NCBI RefSeq assembly: GCF_041051975.1
Contig: NZ_CP163435.1
Location: 8,287,001-8,351,000 of the forward strand
From: Streptomyces sp. R21
Lineage (GTDB): Bacteria; Actinomycetota; Actinomycetes; Streptomycetales; Streptomycetaceae
Direction of reading: 5' to 3'
DNA length: 64,000 nucleotides
The position numbers and the translations under genes are program-made. The stretch's first letter is position 1. Each line of letters starts with the position of its first letter. The notes under the pieces are model-generated. The model did no database searches, was not told where the DNA came from, and saw only the letters and a list, made by a program, of their open reading frames with translations. Of the stretch, positions 29,195 to 38,899 are shown piece after piece.

Positions 29195-29224
29195 GAGGGG
29201 GACACCGGAAACGGTGTCCCCCTC
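29195..29224 (+). terminator. Perfect 13-bp hairpin with GAAA loop after carB
   Basis: Arm 29195-29207 pairs fully with 29212-29224 around a GAAA tetraloop, followed by TTC. It lies between carB and pyrD and may reduce transcription into pyrD-pyrF or protect the upstream message end. Confidence 0.6.
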
Positions 29225-29228
29225 TTCA

Positions 29229-29279
29229 TGAGGCCTCCTCGGGAGGCACTTTGTGAGGCACCTTCGTGAGGCTCTTTTG
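29229..29279 (+). repeat. Four degenerate 13-bp tandem repeats before pyrD
   Basis: Consecutive units near TGAGGC(A/T)C(C/T)TT(C/T)G (29229, 29242, 29254 and 29267) fill the space between the hairpin and pyrD. The last two are the best matches. The function is unknown; slippage could change the spacing to pyrD. Confidence 0.55.
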
Positions 29280-29284
29280 AGGAC

Positions 29285-30400
29285 ATGAACATGTACAAGC
29301 TCTTCTTCAACCTCGTCTTCAAGCGGATGGACCCGGAGCGGGCGCACCACCTCGCCTTCCGCTGGATCCGGCTCGCCGCCCGCGTCCCCGTCCTGCGGAC
29401 GTTCGTCGCCGCCGCGCTCGCGCCCCGCCACAAGGAGCTGCGCACCGAGGCCTTCGGGCTGCGGATGCACGGCCCCTTCGGGCTCGCCGCGGGCTTCGAC
29501 AAGAACGCCGTAGCGATCGACGGGATGTCGATGCTGGGCTTCGACCACATCGAGATCGGCACGGTGACGGGGGAGCCGCAGCCCGGCAACCCCAAGAAGC
29601 GGCTGTTCCGCCTTGTGCCGGACCGCGCGCTGATCAACCGCATGGGATTCAACAACGAGGGCTCGGAGGCCGTGGCGGCCCGCCTGGCGGCCCGCGAGGC
29701 GGTCTTCAGGACCGTCGTGGGCGTCAACATCGGCAAGACCAAGGTCGTCCCCGAGGGCGAGGCCGTCGGCGACTATGTGAAGTCGACCGAGCGGCTCGCC
29801 CGGCACGCCGACTACCTCGTGGTGAACGTCAGCTCGCCCAACACGCCCGGCCTGCGCAACCTCCAGGCCACCGAGGCGCTGCGCCCGCTGCTGAGCGCCG
29901 TCCGCGAGGCCGCCGACCGGGCGGTCACCGACCGGCGGGTCCCGCTCCTCGTCAAGATCGCACCCGACCTCGCCGACGAGGACATCGACGCGGTCGCCGA
30001 CCTCGCCGTGGAACTCGGCCTGGACGGGATCATCGCCACGAACACCACCATCGCGCGCGATGGCCTCGGTCTGAAGTCCGAACCCTCCCTGGTCAAGGAG
30101 GCCGGCGGCCTCTCCGGCGCGCCGCTGAAATCCCGCTCCCTGGAGGTCCTGCGCCGCCTGTACGCGCGCGTGGGCGACCGGATCACCCTCGTGGGCGTCG
30201 GCGGCATCGAGAACGCCGAGGACGCCTGGCAGCGCATCCTGGCCGGCGCCACCCTGGTCCAGGGCTACAGCGCCTTCATCTACGAGGGCCCGAAATTCGC
30301 TCGCGACCTCCACAAGGGGCTCGCCGCGCGCCTGCGCACGAGCCCGCATGCCACCCTCGCCGACGCGGTCGGCGCCGACGTGAGGACGACGACAGCATGA
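29285..30400 (+). CDS. pyrD: Quinone-dependent dihydroorotate dehydrogenase (class 2)
   Basis: Membrane-associated FMN enzyme that oxidises dihydroorotate and passes electrons to menaquinone. It has 371 residues. The N-terminal helix pair (MYKLFFNLVFKRMDPERAHH) is typical of class 2. The catalytic serine lies in NVSSPNTPGL, and FMN-binding segments (AAGFDKNA, LVGVGGIEN) are present. The start could be ATG 29285 or 29291. The stop overlaps the pyrF start by four bases. Confidence 0.95.
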   Translation: MNMYKLFFNLVFKRMDPERAHHLAFRWIRLAARVPVLRTFVAAALAPRHKELRTEAFGLRMHGPFGLAAGFDKNAVAIDGMSMLGFDHIEIGTVTGEPQPGNPKKRLFRLVPDRALINRMGFNNEGSEAVAARLAAREAVFRTVVGVNIGKTKVVPEGEAVGDYVKSTERLARHADYLVVNVSSPNTPGLRNLQATEALRPLLSAVREAADRAVTDRRVPLLVKIAPDLADEDIDAVADLAVELGLDGIIATNTTIARDGLGLKSEPSLVKEAGGLSGAPLKSRSLEVLRRLYARVGDRITLVGVGGIENAEDAWQRILAGATLVQGYSAFIYEGPKFARDLHKGLAARLRTSPHATLADAVGADVRTTTA

Positions 30401-31242
30401 GTGTTCTGGAATCCTTCGGCGCCCGGCTGCGCCGCTCCATGGACGAGCGCGGGCCCCTGTGCGTCGGTATCGACCCGCACGCCTCCCTGCTCGCCGACTG
30501 GGGACTGAACGACGACATCGCGGGCCTGGAGCGCTTCAGCCGCACGGTGGTCGAGGCGATGGCCGACCGGGTCGCCGTCCTCAAGCCGCAGAGCGCGTTC
30601 TTCGAACGCTTCGGGTCGCGCGGCATCGCCGTACTGGAGAAGTCGGTCGAGGAGGCGCGGGCGGCCGGGGCGCTGGTCGTGATGGACGCCAAGCGCGGCG
30701 ACATCGGCTCGACCATGGCCGCGTACGCGGAGACCTTCCTGCACAAGGACGCGCCGCTCTTCTCGGACGCGCTGACCGTGTCGCCGTACCTCGGCTACGG
30801 CTCGCTGAAGCCCGCCGTGGAGCTCGCGCGCGAGAGCGGTGCGGGTCTGTTCGTGCTGGCGCTGACCTCCAACCCGGAGGGCGGCGAGGTGCAGCACGCG
30901 GTCCGCACGGACGGCCGCAACGTCGGAGCGACCATGCTGGCCCACCTCGCCGCCGAGAACGCGGGAGAGGTGCCCCTGGGCTCCTTCGGCGCGGTCGTCG
31001 GCGCCACGCTCGGCGACCTGTCCTCCTACGATCTGGACATCAACGGCCCGCTCCTCGCGCCCGGCATCGGCGCCCAGGGGGCCACACCGGCCGATCTTCC
31101 GGGGGTCTTCGGCGCCGCGGTGCGCAATGTCGTGCCGAACGTCAGCCGGGGGGTCCTGCGCCACGGACCCGACGTCGTCGCGCTGCGTGCGTCCGCGGAC
31201 CGCTTCGCGGAGGAGATCAGGACCGCCGTGGCGGCCGCCTGA
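30397..31242 (+). CDS. pyrF: Orotidine 5'-phosphate decarboxylase (type 2)
   Basis: Final step to UMP. It has 281 residues, the longer type 2 form found in mycobacteria and streptomycetes. The catalytic motif DAKRGDIGST is intact, and PGIGAQGATPADL holds the phosphate loop. It is the last gene of the pyr operon, coupled to pyrD through ATGA. No pyrE is in the window. Confidence 0.96.
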   Translation: MSVLESFGARLRRSMDERGPLCVGIDPHASLLADWGLNDDIAGLERFSRTVVEAMADRVAVLKPQSAFFERFGSRGIAVLEKSVEEARAAGALVVMDAKRGDIGSTMAAYAETFLHKDAPLFSDALTVSPYLGYGSLKPAVELARESGAGLFVLALTSNPEGGEVQHAVRTDGRNVGATMLAHLAAENAGEVPLGSFGAVVGATLGDLSSYDLDINGPLLAPGIGAQGATPADLPGVFGAAVRNVVPNVSRGVLRHGPDVVALRASADRFAEEIRTAVAAA

Positions 31243-31587
31243 GCCGTCCGCAGCGAACGTCCGAGCCACTCGGCGGTCGTTCGAGAGCCGTTCGAGAGTC
31301 CTCCGATGAGTGTCTTCGAAGCGCCTTGAGTCTGAATACATCCTCAAATCCGGGGCAGTATGTCAGAAATGTCCGGCTCCAGGGAGGCTGACCAGGACTT
31401 TTCCGCTGTTCTCGCTGACTCTGGCGCACTTGCCCGCTAGTCTCCGACGAGTGGGGGCGCCTCCCGCGCCTTTCAAGGCAGTGGGAGAGAACGGGCAAGC
31501 GTGTTGCTCGTAGCTCCCCAGGTGTGGGGCGACTAGGTTCCTCACCGGTCCGTATCCGACAAGTTCGACATCCGAGGTGACGTAGGC
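31243..31587 (+). promoter_or_regulatory. pyrF-sIHF intergenic region with promoter
   Basis: This 345-base gap has no gene. It holds an 11-base tandem repeat containing GTTCGAGAG (31278 and 31289) and an inverted repeat TTGAG/CTCAA (31326-31347). The best promoter is CTGACT (31415-31420), 17 bases, then TAGTCT (31438-31443), close to the Streptomyces vegetative consensus. A leader of about 140 nt would precede the sIHF gene. Confidence 0.45.
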
Positions 31588-31911
31588 GTGGCTCTTCCGC
31601 CCCTTACCCCTGAACAGCGCGCAGCCGCGCTCGAAAAGGCCGCCGCGGCTCGCCGGGAGCGGGCCGAGGTCAAGAATCGACTCAAGCACTCCGGCGCCTC
31701 CCTTCACGAGGTCATCAAGCAGGGCCAGGAGAACGACGTCATCGGCAAGATGAAGGTCTCCGCTCTCCTCGAGTCCCTGCCGGGCGTGGGCAAGGTCCGC
31801 GCCAAGCAGATCATGGAGCGACTGGGGATCTCCGAGAGCCGTCGTGTACGCGGCCTCGGTTCGAACCAGATCGCCTCCCTGGAGCGCGAGTTCGGCAGCA
31901 CCGGCGCCTGA
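31588..31911 (+). CDS. Actinobacterial integration host factor sIHF/mIHF
   Basis: Small nucleoid protein unrelated to E. coli IHF; it binds DNA without strong sequence preference and affects topology and development. The 107-residue product from GTG 31588 is mostly helical. It ends with a helix-two-turn-helix region (LPGVGKVRAKQIMERLGI) that contacts DNA. The N-terminus is the typical MALPPLTPEQRAAAL. It lies just before gmk, its usual position in Streptomyces and mycobacteria. No gene symbol is given because usage differs between species. Confidence 0.95.
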   Translation: MALPPLTPEQRAAALEKAAAARRERAEVKNRLKHSGASLHEVIKQGQENDVIGKMKVSALLESLPGVGKVRAKQIMERLGISESRRVRGLGSNQIASLEREFGSTGA

Positions 31912-31948
31912 GTCCTGGGCATCCGGGATTTGCTGGAATAATCGCTGC

Positions 31949-32506
31949 ATGAGTGAACGTCCGCGGCTGACCGTGCTCTCCGGCCCCTCAGGGGTCGGCA
32001 AGAGCACGGTCGTCGCTCATATGCGCAAGGAACACCCCGAGGTCTGGCTCTCGGTGTCGGCGACGACCCGCAGGCCACGCCCCGGTGAGAAGCATGGAGT
32101 CCACTACTTCTTCGTCACCGACGAGGAGATGGACAAGCTGATCGCCAACGGCGAGCTGCTGGAGTGGGCCGAATTCGCCGGCAACCGCTACGGGACGCCG
32201 CGCGCGGCTGTGCTGGAGCGGCTGGAGCGCGGTGAGCCGGTGCTCCTGGAGATCGACCTCCAGGGCGCCCGGCTGGTCCGCGAGTCCATGCCCGAGGCCC
32301 AGCTCGTGTTCCTGGCCCCTCCCTCCTGGGATGAGCTGGTGCGCAGGCTCACCGGGCGGGGCACCGAGCCGCCCGAGGTGATCGAGCGCCGCCTGGACGC
32401 GGCGAAGGTCGAGCTGGCGGCCGAACCCGAGTTCGACACCACCCTGGTCAACACCTCCGTCGAGGACGTAGCGCGTGAGCTGCTAGCCTTGATGGCAGTT
32501 GTGTGA
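31949..32506 (+). CDS. gmk: Guanylate kinase
   Basis: ATP-dependent phosphorylation of GMP to GDP. It has 185 residues from ATG 31949. The P-loop SGPSGVGKST is at residues 11-20. GMP-binding RRPRPGEKHGVHYFFV and the EIDLQGA segment are intact. It follows sIHF by 37 bases and precedes rpoZ by 38, so the three probably share a transcript. Confidence 0.96.
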   Translation: MSERPRLTVLSGPSGVGKSTVVAHMRKEHPEVWLSVSATTRRPRPGEKHGVHYFFVTDEEMDKLIANGELLEWAEFAGNRYGTPRAAVLERLERGEPVLLEIDLQGARLVRESMPEAQLVFLAPPSWDELVRRLTGRGTEPPEVIERRLDAAKVELAAEPEFDTTLVNTSVEDVARELLALMAVV

Positions 32507-32544
32507 TCGTTTTCGATCTCATCCCACCTTTCGGAAGGCAGAGC

Positions 32545-32817
32545 GTGTCCTCTTCCATCACCGCTCCCGAGGGCATCATCAACCCTCCGATCGACGAGCT
32601 CCTCGAGGCCACCGACTCGAAGTACAGCCTCGTGATCTACGCCGCCAAGCGCGCGCGCCAGATCAACGCGTACTACTCGCAGCTCGGCGAGGGCCTCCTC
32701 GAGTACGTCGGTCCGCTCGTCGACACCCATGTCCACGAGAAGCCGCTCTCTATCGCCCTGCGCGAGATCAACGCGGGCCTGCTGACGTCCGAGGCCGTTG
32801 AGGGCCCCGCGCAGTAG
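32545..32817 (+). CDS. rpoZ: RNA polymerase omega subunit
   Basis: Helps fold and assemble the beta-prime subunit. It has 90 residues from GTG 32545, with GGAAGG upstream. The conserved omega core (NPPIDELLEATDSKYSLVIY, AAKRARQINAYY) and the PLSIALREI helix are present. It is followed by a strong terminator at 32837. Confidence 0.96.
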   Translation: MSSSITAPEGIINPPIDELLEATDSKYSLVIYAAKRARQINAYYSQLGEGLLEYVGPLVDTHVHEKPLSIALREINAGLLTSEAVEGPAQ

Positions 32818-32836
32818 TCGTTCGTCTACGTCATGA

Positions 32837-32865
32837 CAGGCCCGGCAGCGCGACTGCCGGGCCTG
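32837..32865 (+). terminator. rpoZ terminator hairpin
   Basis: A perfect 12-bp stem (32837-32848 with 32854-32865) with a CGCGA loop, 20 bases after the rpoZ stop. Confidence 0.7.
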
Positions 32866-32910
32866 TGGTGTGTCATGGAGTCGTCGCTTCTACGAGTGTG
32901 GGGAGGCCCG

Positions 32911-34113
32911 GTGGGCAAGCCGAAGGTCGTGCTGGGGGTCAGCGGCGGCATCGCCGCGTACAAGGCGTGCGAGCTGCTGCGCAGGCTGACGGAGTCGGGC
33001 CACGACGTCCGCGTGGTGCCCACGGACTCGGCGCTGCACTTCGTGGGCGCCGCCACCTGGTCCGCGCTCTCCGGCAACCCGGTCTCCACCGAGGTCTGGG
33101 ACGACGTGCACGAGGTCCCGCACGTCCGCATCGGCCAGCACGCCGACCTGGTCGTGGTGGCCCCGGCCACCGCCGACATGCTCGCCAAGGCGGCCCACGG
33201 CCTCGCCGACGACCTGCTCACCAACACCCTGCTCACCGCCCGCTGTCCGGTCGTCTTCGCGCCCGCCATGCACACCGAGATGTGGGAGCACCCGGCCACC
33301 CAGGAGAACGTGGCGACGCTGCGCCGCCGCGGTGCCGTCGTCATCGAGCCCGCCGTCGGCCGGCTGACCGGCGTCGACACCGGCAAGGGCCGGCTGCCGG
33401 ATCCGGGGGAGATCTTCGAGGTCTGCCGTCGGGTGCTCGCGCGCGGCGTCGCGGAGCCGGATCTGGTCGGCCGCCATGTCGTGGTCAGCGCCGGCGGCAC
33501 CCGCGAGCCGCTCGACCCGGTCCGCTTCCTGGGCAACCGCTCCTCCGGCAAGCAGGGCTACGCCCTCGCCCGTACGGCGGCCGCGCGGGGCGCCCGGGTC
33601 ACCCTGATCGCCGCGAACACCGGGCTGCCGGACCCGGCCGGCGTCGACGTCGTACAGGTCGGCACGGCCGTGCAGCTGCGCGAGGCGGTGCTGAAGGCCG
33701 CCCCGGACGCCGACGCCGTGGTGATGGCGGCGGCGGTGGCGGACTTCCGCCCGGTGACGTACGCGGCCGGAAAAATCAAGAAGAAGGACGGCCAGGAGCC
33801 GGAGCCGATCGTTCTGGTCCGCAATCCGGACATCCTCGCCGAGATCTCGGCGGACCGGGCCCGGGAAGGCCAGATCGTCGTCGGATTCGCCGCCGAGACG
33901 GACGACGTCCTCGCCAACGGCCGTACGAAGCTGGAGCGCAAGGGCTGCGACCTCCTCGTGGTCAACGAGGTGGGGGAGCGCAAGACCTTCGGTTCCGAGG
34001 AGAACGAAGCCGTGGTGCTGGGCGCCGACGGAAGCGAGACCCCGGTGCCGTACGGGCCCAAGGAAGCCCTGGCCGAGACTGTGTGGGATCTGGTGGTGAC
34101 CCGCCTCGCGTGA
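32911..34113 (+). CDS. coaBC: Bifunctional phosphopantothenoylcysteine synthetase/decarboxylase
   Basis: Two steps of coenzyme A synthesis: ligation of cysteine to phosphopantothenate, then decarboxylation. It has 400 residues from GTG 32911 (GGGGAGG upstream). The N-terminal flavin decarboxylase CoaC has SGGIAAYK, VVAPATADMLAK and PAMHTEMWEHP. The C-terminal CoaB has AGGTREPLDPVRFLGNRSSG and KIKKKDG. An upstream ATG at 32875 is in frame but lies close to the hairpin and adds a nonconserved tail. Confidence 0.94.
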   Translation: MGKPKVVLGVSGGIAAYKACELLRRLTESGHDVRVVPTDSALHFVGAATWSALSGNPVSTEVWDDVHEVPHVRIGQHADLVVVAPATADMLAKAAHGLADDLLTNTLLTARCPVVFAPAMHTEMWEHPATQENVATLRRRGAVVIEPAVGRLTGVDTGKGRLPDPGEIFEVCRRVLARGVAEPDLVGRHVVVSAGGTREPLDPVRFLGNRSSGKQGYALARTAAARGARVTLIAANTGLPDPAGVDVVQVGTAVQLREAVLKAAPDADAVVMAAAVADFRPVTYAAGKIKKKDGQEPEPIVLVRNPDILAEISADRAREGQIVVGFAAETDDVLANGRTKLERKGCDLLVVNEVGERKTFGSEENEAVVLGADGSETPVPYGPKEALAETVWDLVVTRLA

Positions 34114-34352
34114 ATGTCTCATTCGCCTCAACCGACGCGACAACCGCGTGAAATCGGGCGTGGCGCCCCTGGCGGACATCGATCGCCATTCGGCAGAATG
34201 CTGCGTGTCGCAGGTCACAGCGTTCCGAGAGGTGACACAAGTGAGCCTGTCGGCGAGCGTGACCGATAAACTGTTCTCGGACGACGCCGGGCGCAGCTCC
34301 CGGCCCGTCCGCCAATGATCAGCCAGCAGCCGCTGCAACCACAGGGAGCGTT

Positions 34353-35561
<1,209 letters not shown>

Positions 35562-35584
35562 GGCTCCTCACCGGCACGGTGTTT

Positions 35585-35621
35585 CGAGGCCCGGCTTCCC
35601 TTTGGGGGGAGCCGGGCCTCG
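35585..35621 (+). terminator. metK terminator hairpin
   Basis: A perfect 12-bp stem (35585-35596 with 35610-35621), with further CCC/GGG pairing inside, followed by GCCTTTCG. It is 23 bases after the metK stop. Confidence 0.8.
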
Positions 35622-35729
35622 GCCTTTCGTCCGGCGCGCTTTGTGGCCGCGTCCTGCGGCGAGTGCGATCCGTGGGCAGCCCGCTCTCGGGGCGTCTCGC
35701 TGTCAGTGGGTTCTGGTAGGAATGTTGCT

Positions 35730-37877
35730 GTGAGCAGCGCGGATGGGCGGGGTGAGGGCGGGGCGGAGGGTGCGCCGCCTGAGCAGCTTGCTCTGATTCG
35801 GGAGAGTGTGCGGAAGGCCAAGGCGCCGAAGGCGAAGCCGCGGACGTGGCGGGGGGCCGCGTTGGCGAAGGAGTTGCCGGTCGCGCGGGTGCTTGTCGAC
35901 AAAGGGGTGCTGCATCTTGATCGGTACTTCGACTATGCCGTGCCCGAGGAGCTTGACGCGGACGCGCAGCCGGGGGTGCGGGTGCGGGTGCGGTTCGGGG
36001 CCGGACGGCATCGGGTGCGGGAGGGGCGGCGTGAGGGCGGGGGGCTGATCGACGGGTTTCTGGTGGAGCGGCTCGCCGAGTCCGACTACTCGGGGCCGTT
36101 GGCCGCCCTTGCCCAGGTCGTCTCGCCGGAGCGGGTGCTGAGCGAGGAACTGCTCGGGCTCGCGCGGGCCGTCGCCGATCGGTACGCCGGGAGCCTTGCC
36201 GATGTGCTGCAGCTGGCCGTGCCGCCGCGGAACGCCCGGGCGGAGCAGCGGCCCTCGCCCGCCCCGCTTCCGGTGCCTGCCGTGCCCGAGGCGGGGTCCT
36301 GGGCTCGGTATGAGAAGGGGCCCGCCTTCTTGCAGGCGCTGGCGAGCGGCGGTGCGCCGCGGGCCGTTTGGAACGCCCTGCCCGGGCCCGAGTGGTGTGA
36401 CGAGTTGGCCCGGGCGGTTGCCGCGGCGCTGGCTTCGGGGCGGGGTGCGCTCGTCGTCGTACCGGATGGGCGTGTCGCCGCCCGTGTGGACGCCGCGTTG
36501 ACCGCCGTGCTCGGCGAGGGGCGGCATGCGCTGCTGACCGCCGAGGCCGGGCCCGAGAAGCGGTATCGGGAATGGCTGGCGGTGCGGCGGGGCGCGGTGC
36601 GGGCCGTGGTCGGGACGCGGGCCGCGATGTTCGCGCCCGTACAGGATCTTGGGCTGGTCGCTCTGTGGGACGACGGCGACGGGAGTCACGGCGAGCCGCA
36701 TGCTCCGCAGCCGCATGCCAGGGATGTGCTGCTGCTGCGGGCCGCCCAGGACAAGTGCGCCTTTCTGCTGGGCAGTTGGAGCTGCACCGTGGAGGCGGCG
36801 CAGCTCGTCGAGAGCGGCTGGGCCCGGCCCCTTGTCGCCGCGCGGGAGCAGGTGCGGACGGCCGCGCCCCTCGTACGGACCGTGGGGGACGGGGATCTGG
36901 CGCGGGACGAGGCCGCTCGGGCCGCGCGGCTGCCCTCGCTCGCCTGGCAGGCCGTACGGGAAGGGCTGCGGCACGGGCCCGTGCTGGTGCAGGTGCCGCG
37001 GCGTGGGTATGTGCCGCGGATGGCCTGCGCCCAGTGCCGGGCGCCCGCGCGCTGTCGGCACTGCGCCGGGCCGCTGGAGGCGCACGACGCCGAGGCGCTG
37101 CGCTGTTCGTGGTGCGGGCGGGACGAGGCCGCCTGGCACTGCCCCGAGTGCGGCGGGTTCCGGCTGCGGGCGCAGGTCGTGGGGGCGCGCCGGACCGCCG
37201 AGGAGCTGGGGCGGGCGTTTCCGGCCGTGCCGGTGCGGACGTCGGGGCGTGAGCAGGTGCTGGACACCGTCTCGGGTGTGCCCGCGCTCGTCGTGAGCAC
37301 ACCGGGCGCCGAGCCCGTCGCCGAAGGCGGGTACGCGGCGGCGTTGCTGCTCGACGGGTGGGCGATGCTCGGGCGGCCCGATCTGCGGGCCGGCGAGGAG
37401 GCGCTGCGGCGGTGGATCGGGGCGGCGGCGCTGGTGCGTCCGCAAGGGGACGGCGGCACCGTGGTGATCGTCGCCGAGCCGACGCTGCGGCCCGTTCAGG
37501 CGCTGGTGCGGTGGGACCCCGTCGGGCATGCCGTACGGGAACTCGCCGAGCGGGCCGAGCTGGGGTTTCCGCCGGTGTCGCGGATGGCGGCCGTGTCCGG
37601 TACGCCGGACGCGCTCGTCGGGTTTCTCGCCGCCGCCCAACTGCCCGGCGACGCCGCGGTGTTGGGGCCGGTGCCGCTGCCCGTCACGGATGCCGGGCGG
37701 CCGCGCCGGGTGGGTGCGCCTCCCGCGGGTGAGCACTGGGAGCGGGCGCTGATCCGGGTGCCGCCGGGCAGCGGTGCCGCGCTGGCGGCCGCACTGAAGG
37801 CCGCGCAGGCGGCGCGGATGGCGCGTGGAGGGGACGAGCCCGTACGGATTCGGATCGATCCGCCGGACATCGGGTGA
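35730..37877 (+). CDS. priA: PriA (primosomal protein N'), helicase motifs degenerate
   Basis: Replication-restart protein. It has 715 residues from GTG 35730. The N-terminal DNA-binding domain (VARVLVDKGVLHLDRYFDYAV) and the zinc region with four CxxC-type pairs (CAQC, CRHC, CSWC, CPEC) are intact. The Walker A position reads ALPGPEW (about 216-222) rather than GxxGSGKT, and the DEEH box reads DDGD (about 314-317). ATPase and helicase activity are therefore unlikely, as noted for other actinobacterial PriA proteins. Codons end in G more often than in the neighbouring genes. Confidence 0.88.
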   Translation: MSSADGRGEGGAEGAPPEQLALIRESVRKAKAPKAKPRTWRGAALAKELPVARVLVDKGVLHLDRYFDYAVPEELDADAQPGVRVRVRFGAGRHRVREGRREGGGLIDGFLVERLAESDYSGPLAALAQVVSPERVLSEELLGLARAVADRYAGSLADVLQLAVPPRNARAEQRPSPAPLPVPAVPEAGSWARYEKGPAFLQALASGGAPRAVWNALPGPEWCDELARAVAAALASGRGALVVVPDGRVAARVDAALTAVLGEGRHALLTAEAGPEKRYREWLAVRRGAVRAVVGTRAAMFAPVQDLGLVALWDDGDGSHGEPHAPQPHARDVLLLRAAQDKCAFLLGSWSCTVEAAQLVESGWARPLVAAREQVRTAAPLVRTVGDGDLARDEAARAARLPSLAWQAVREGLRHGPVLVQVPRRGYVPRMACAQCRAPARCRHCAGPLEAHDAEALRCSWCGRDEAAWHCPECGGFRLRAQVVGARRTAEELGRAFPAVPVRTSGREQVLDTVSGVPALVVSTPGAEPVAEGGYAAALLLDGWAMLGRPDLRAGEEALRRWIGAAALVRPQGDGGTVVIVAEPTLRPVQALVRWDPVGHAVRELAERAELGFPPVSRMAAVSGTPDALVGFLAAAQLPGDAAVLGPVPLPVTDAGRPRRVGAPPAGEHWERALIRVPPGSGAALAAALKAAQAARMARGGDEPVRIRIDPPDIG

Positions 37878-37908
37878 GGGGGCCTTGTGCGCAGGTGCGC
37901 GTGTGCGT

Positions 37909-37945
37909 CTGCCTCCCGGGGCGGCCCAACGGCCCAGGGAGGCAG
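37909..37945. terminator. Hairpin between convergent priA and HTH gene
   Basis: CTGCCTCCC (37909-37917) pairs with GGGAGGCAG (37937-37945) with a 19-base loop. It probably works in both directions. Confidence 0.55.
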
Positions 37946-37958
37946 GCGAGGGGGCGGG

Positions 37959-38525
37959 TCAGCCGTTGCGCGGGCCCGGAAACGCCGTAGGCCTCGCCTC
38001 TTCGCGAAGCGCGGGGCTGTGAGTGGGGGTGAACGCAGGGCTGCCCGCCGTCGGCTGGGTCGGCATCGAGCGGGCCGCGGGGACGGTCGGCACCGTGGGG
38101 ATGCCGGTGTTGACGGCGACGGTACGGCCGCCCGACGGCTCGGTCGCGCGCTCCGCCTCAGCGGCGGCCTGGGCGGCGGCCCGGCGCGCGCCGTAACGGC
38201 GGTGCACCGCCTGCTTGGTGACCCCGAGGGCGGAGCCCACCGCGTCCCACGAGAAGCCCAGTGAACGGTCGAAGTCCACGGCGGCCGTGACCAGGGTCTC
38301 GACACTGTCCCGCAGCTCCTGGGCGAGACGGACCGTCGGGGCGGGGGCGCGTCCGTAGACGACGAAGCCCGTGGACGGGCCGGAGCGGCGCGGACGGTAG
38401 ACGTTGCCCAGCTGGGCGGTGAGCGTGCGCAGTGCGTCCACCTGCCGGCGGACCCGCTCGATGTCCCGCACCAGCAAGTGCAGGCTGGCCCGAGCCTGGG
38501 CGTCGTGGGTTGCGTGGTCGGCCAT
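37959..38525 (-). CDS. Small HTH regulator (paralogue of the one at 47972)
   Basis: A 188-residue protein. The N-terminal half is helical (LVRDIERVRRQVDALRTL). A helix-turn-helix at about residues 90-112 reads SWDAVGSALGVTKQAVHRRYG. The tail after 120 is A/P/T-rich and probably disordered. The second small regulator in this window has a matching HTH (SWSQIGAALGTSKQAAW). The role is unknown. The start is ATG 38525. A GGTCAA-N7-TTGACC dyad sits 58 bases upstream, and a leader hairpin (38560-38577) follows it. Confidence 0.75.
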   Translation of the reverse strand: MADHATHDAQARASLHLLVRDIERVRRQVDALRTLTAQLGNVYRPRRSGPSTGFVVYGRAPAPTVRLAQELRDSVETLVTAAVDFDRSLGFSWDAVGSALGVTKQAVHRRYGARRAAAQAAAEAERATEPSGGRTVAVNTGIPTVPTVPAARSMPTQPTAGSPAFTPTHSPALREEARPTAFPGPRNG

Positions 38526-38582
38526 GAACAAGCCTCTCGAACCGGCGTTGAAAAGGATCGGGCCGCGATTGCGGCCCGTTGT

Positions 38583-38601
38583 GGTCAACTCTTTCTTGAC
38601 C
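38583..38601 (-). promoter_or_regulatory. TTGACC dyad upstream of the small HTH gene
   Basis: GGTCAA (38583-38588) and TTGACC (38596-38601) form a perfect 6-bp inverted repeat with a 7-bp spacer. It could be a -35 element, an operator, or both. A similar half-site array precedes the paralogous gene at 47972. Confidence 0.5.
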
Positions 38602-38899
38602 AACGCGTTTCCGGGTGAGTGGTCACGCTGGAGGGGCGTAAGGGCATATGCACGGGGCGCGCGGGGATCCGTACGCCCCCGGCGGCGTGAGCGTGTTCGA
38701 GCCTTGGCCCGCGGCCGGGCCCGGTTTCCCGACCGCCTCGCCCGACCGCCTCGCCCGGACCACCCGCCCGGGTCCACCCGAACCACCCACCCGCCCAGCT
38801 CACCCCTCGCCCCATAGCGCCCCATAGACTGGTGCGCTGCCCGTCGCTCTCACGCGCAGGGCGTGTCACGTTTCCCGCCCGAGAGGCCAGCCGACGCCC

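Noticed and set aside
32875..32910. ATG 32875 as coaBC start
   Set aside because: It gives a 12-residue extension not expected in the family, and GTG 32911 has a strong GGGGAGG ahead of it.
34114..34352. SAM riboswitch upstream of metK
   Set aside because: I searched by eye for SAM-I/SAM-II type conserved cores and found none; nothing supports one.
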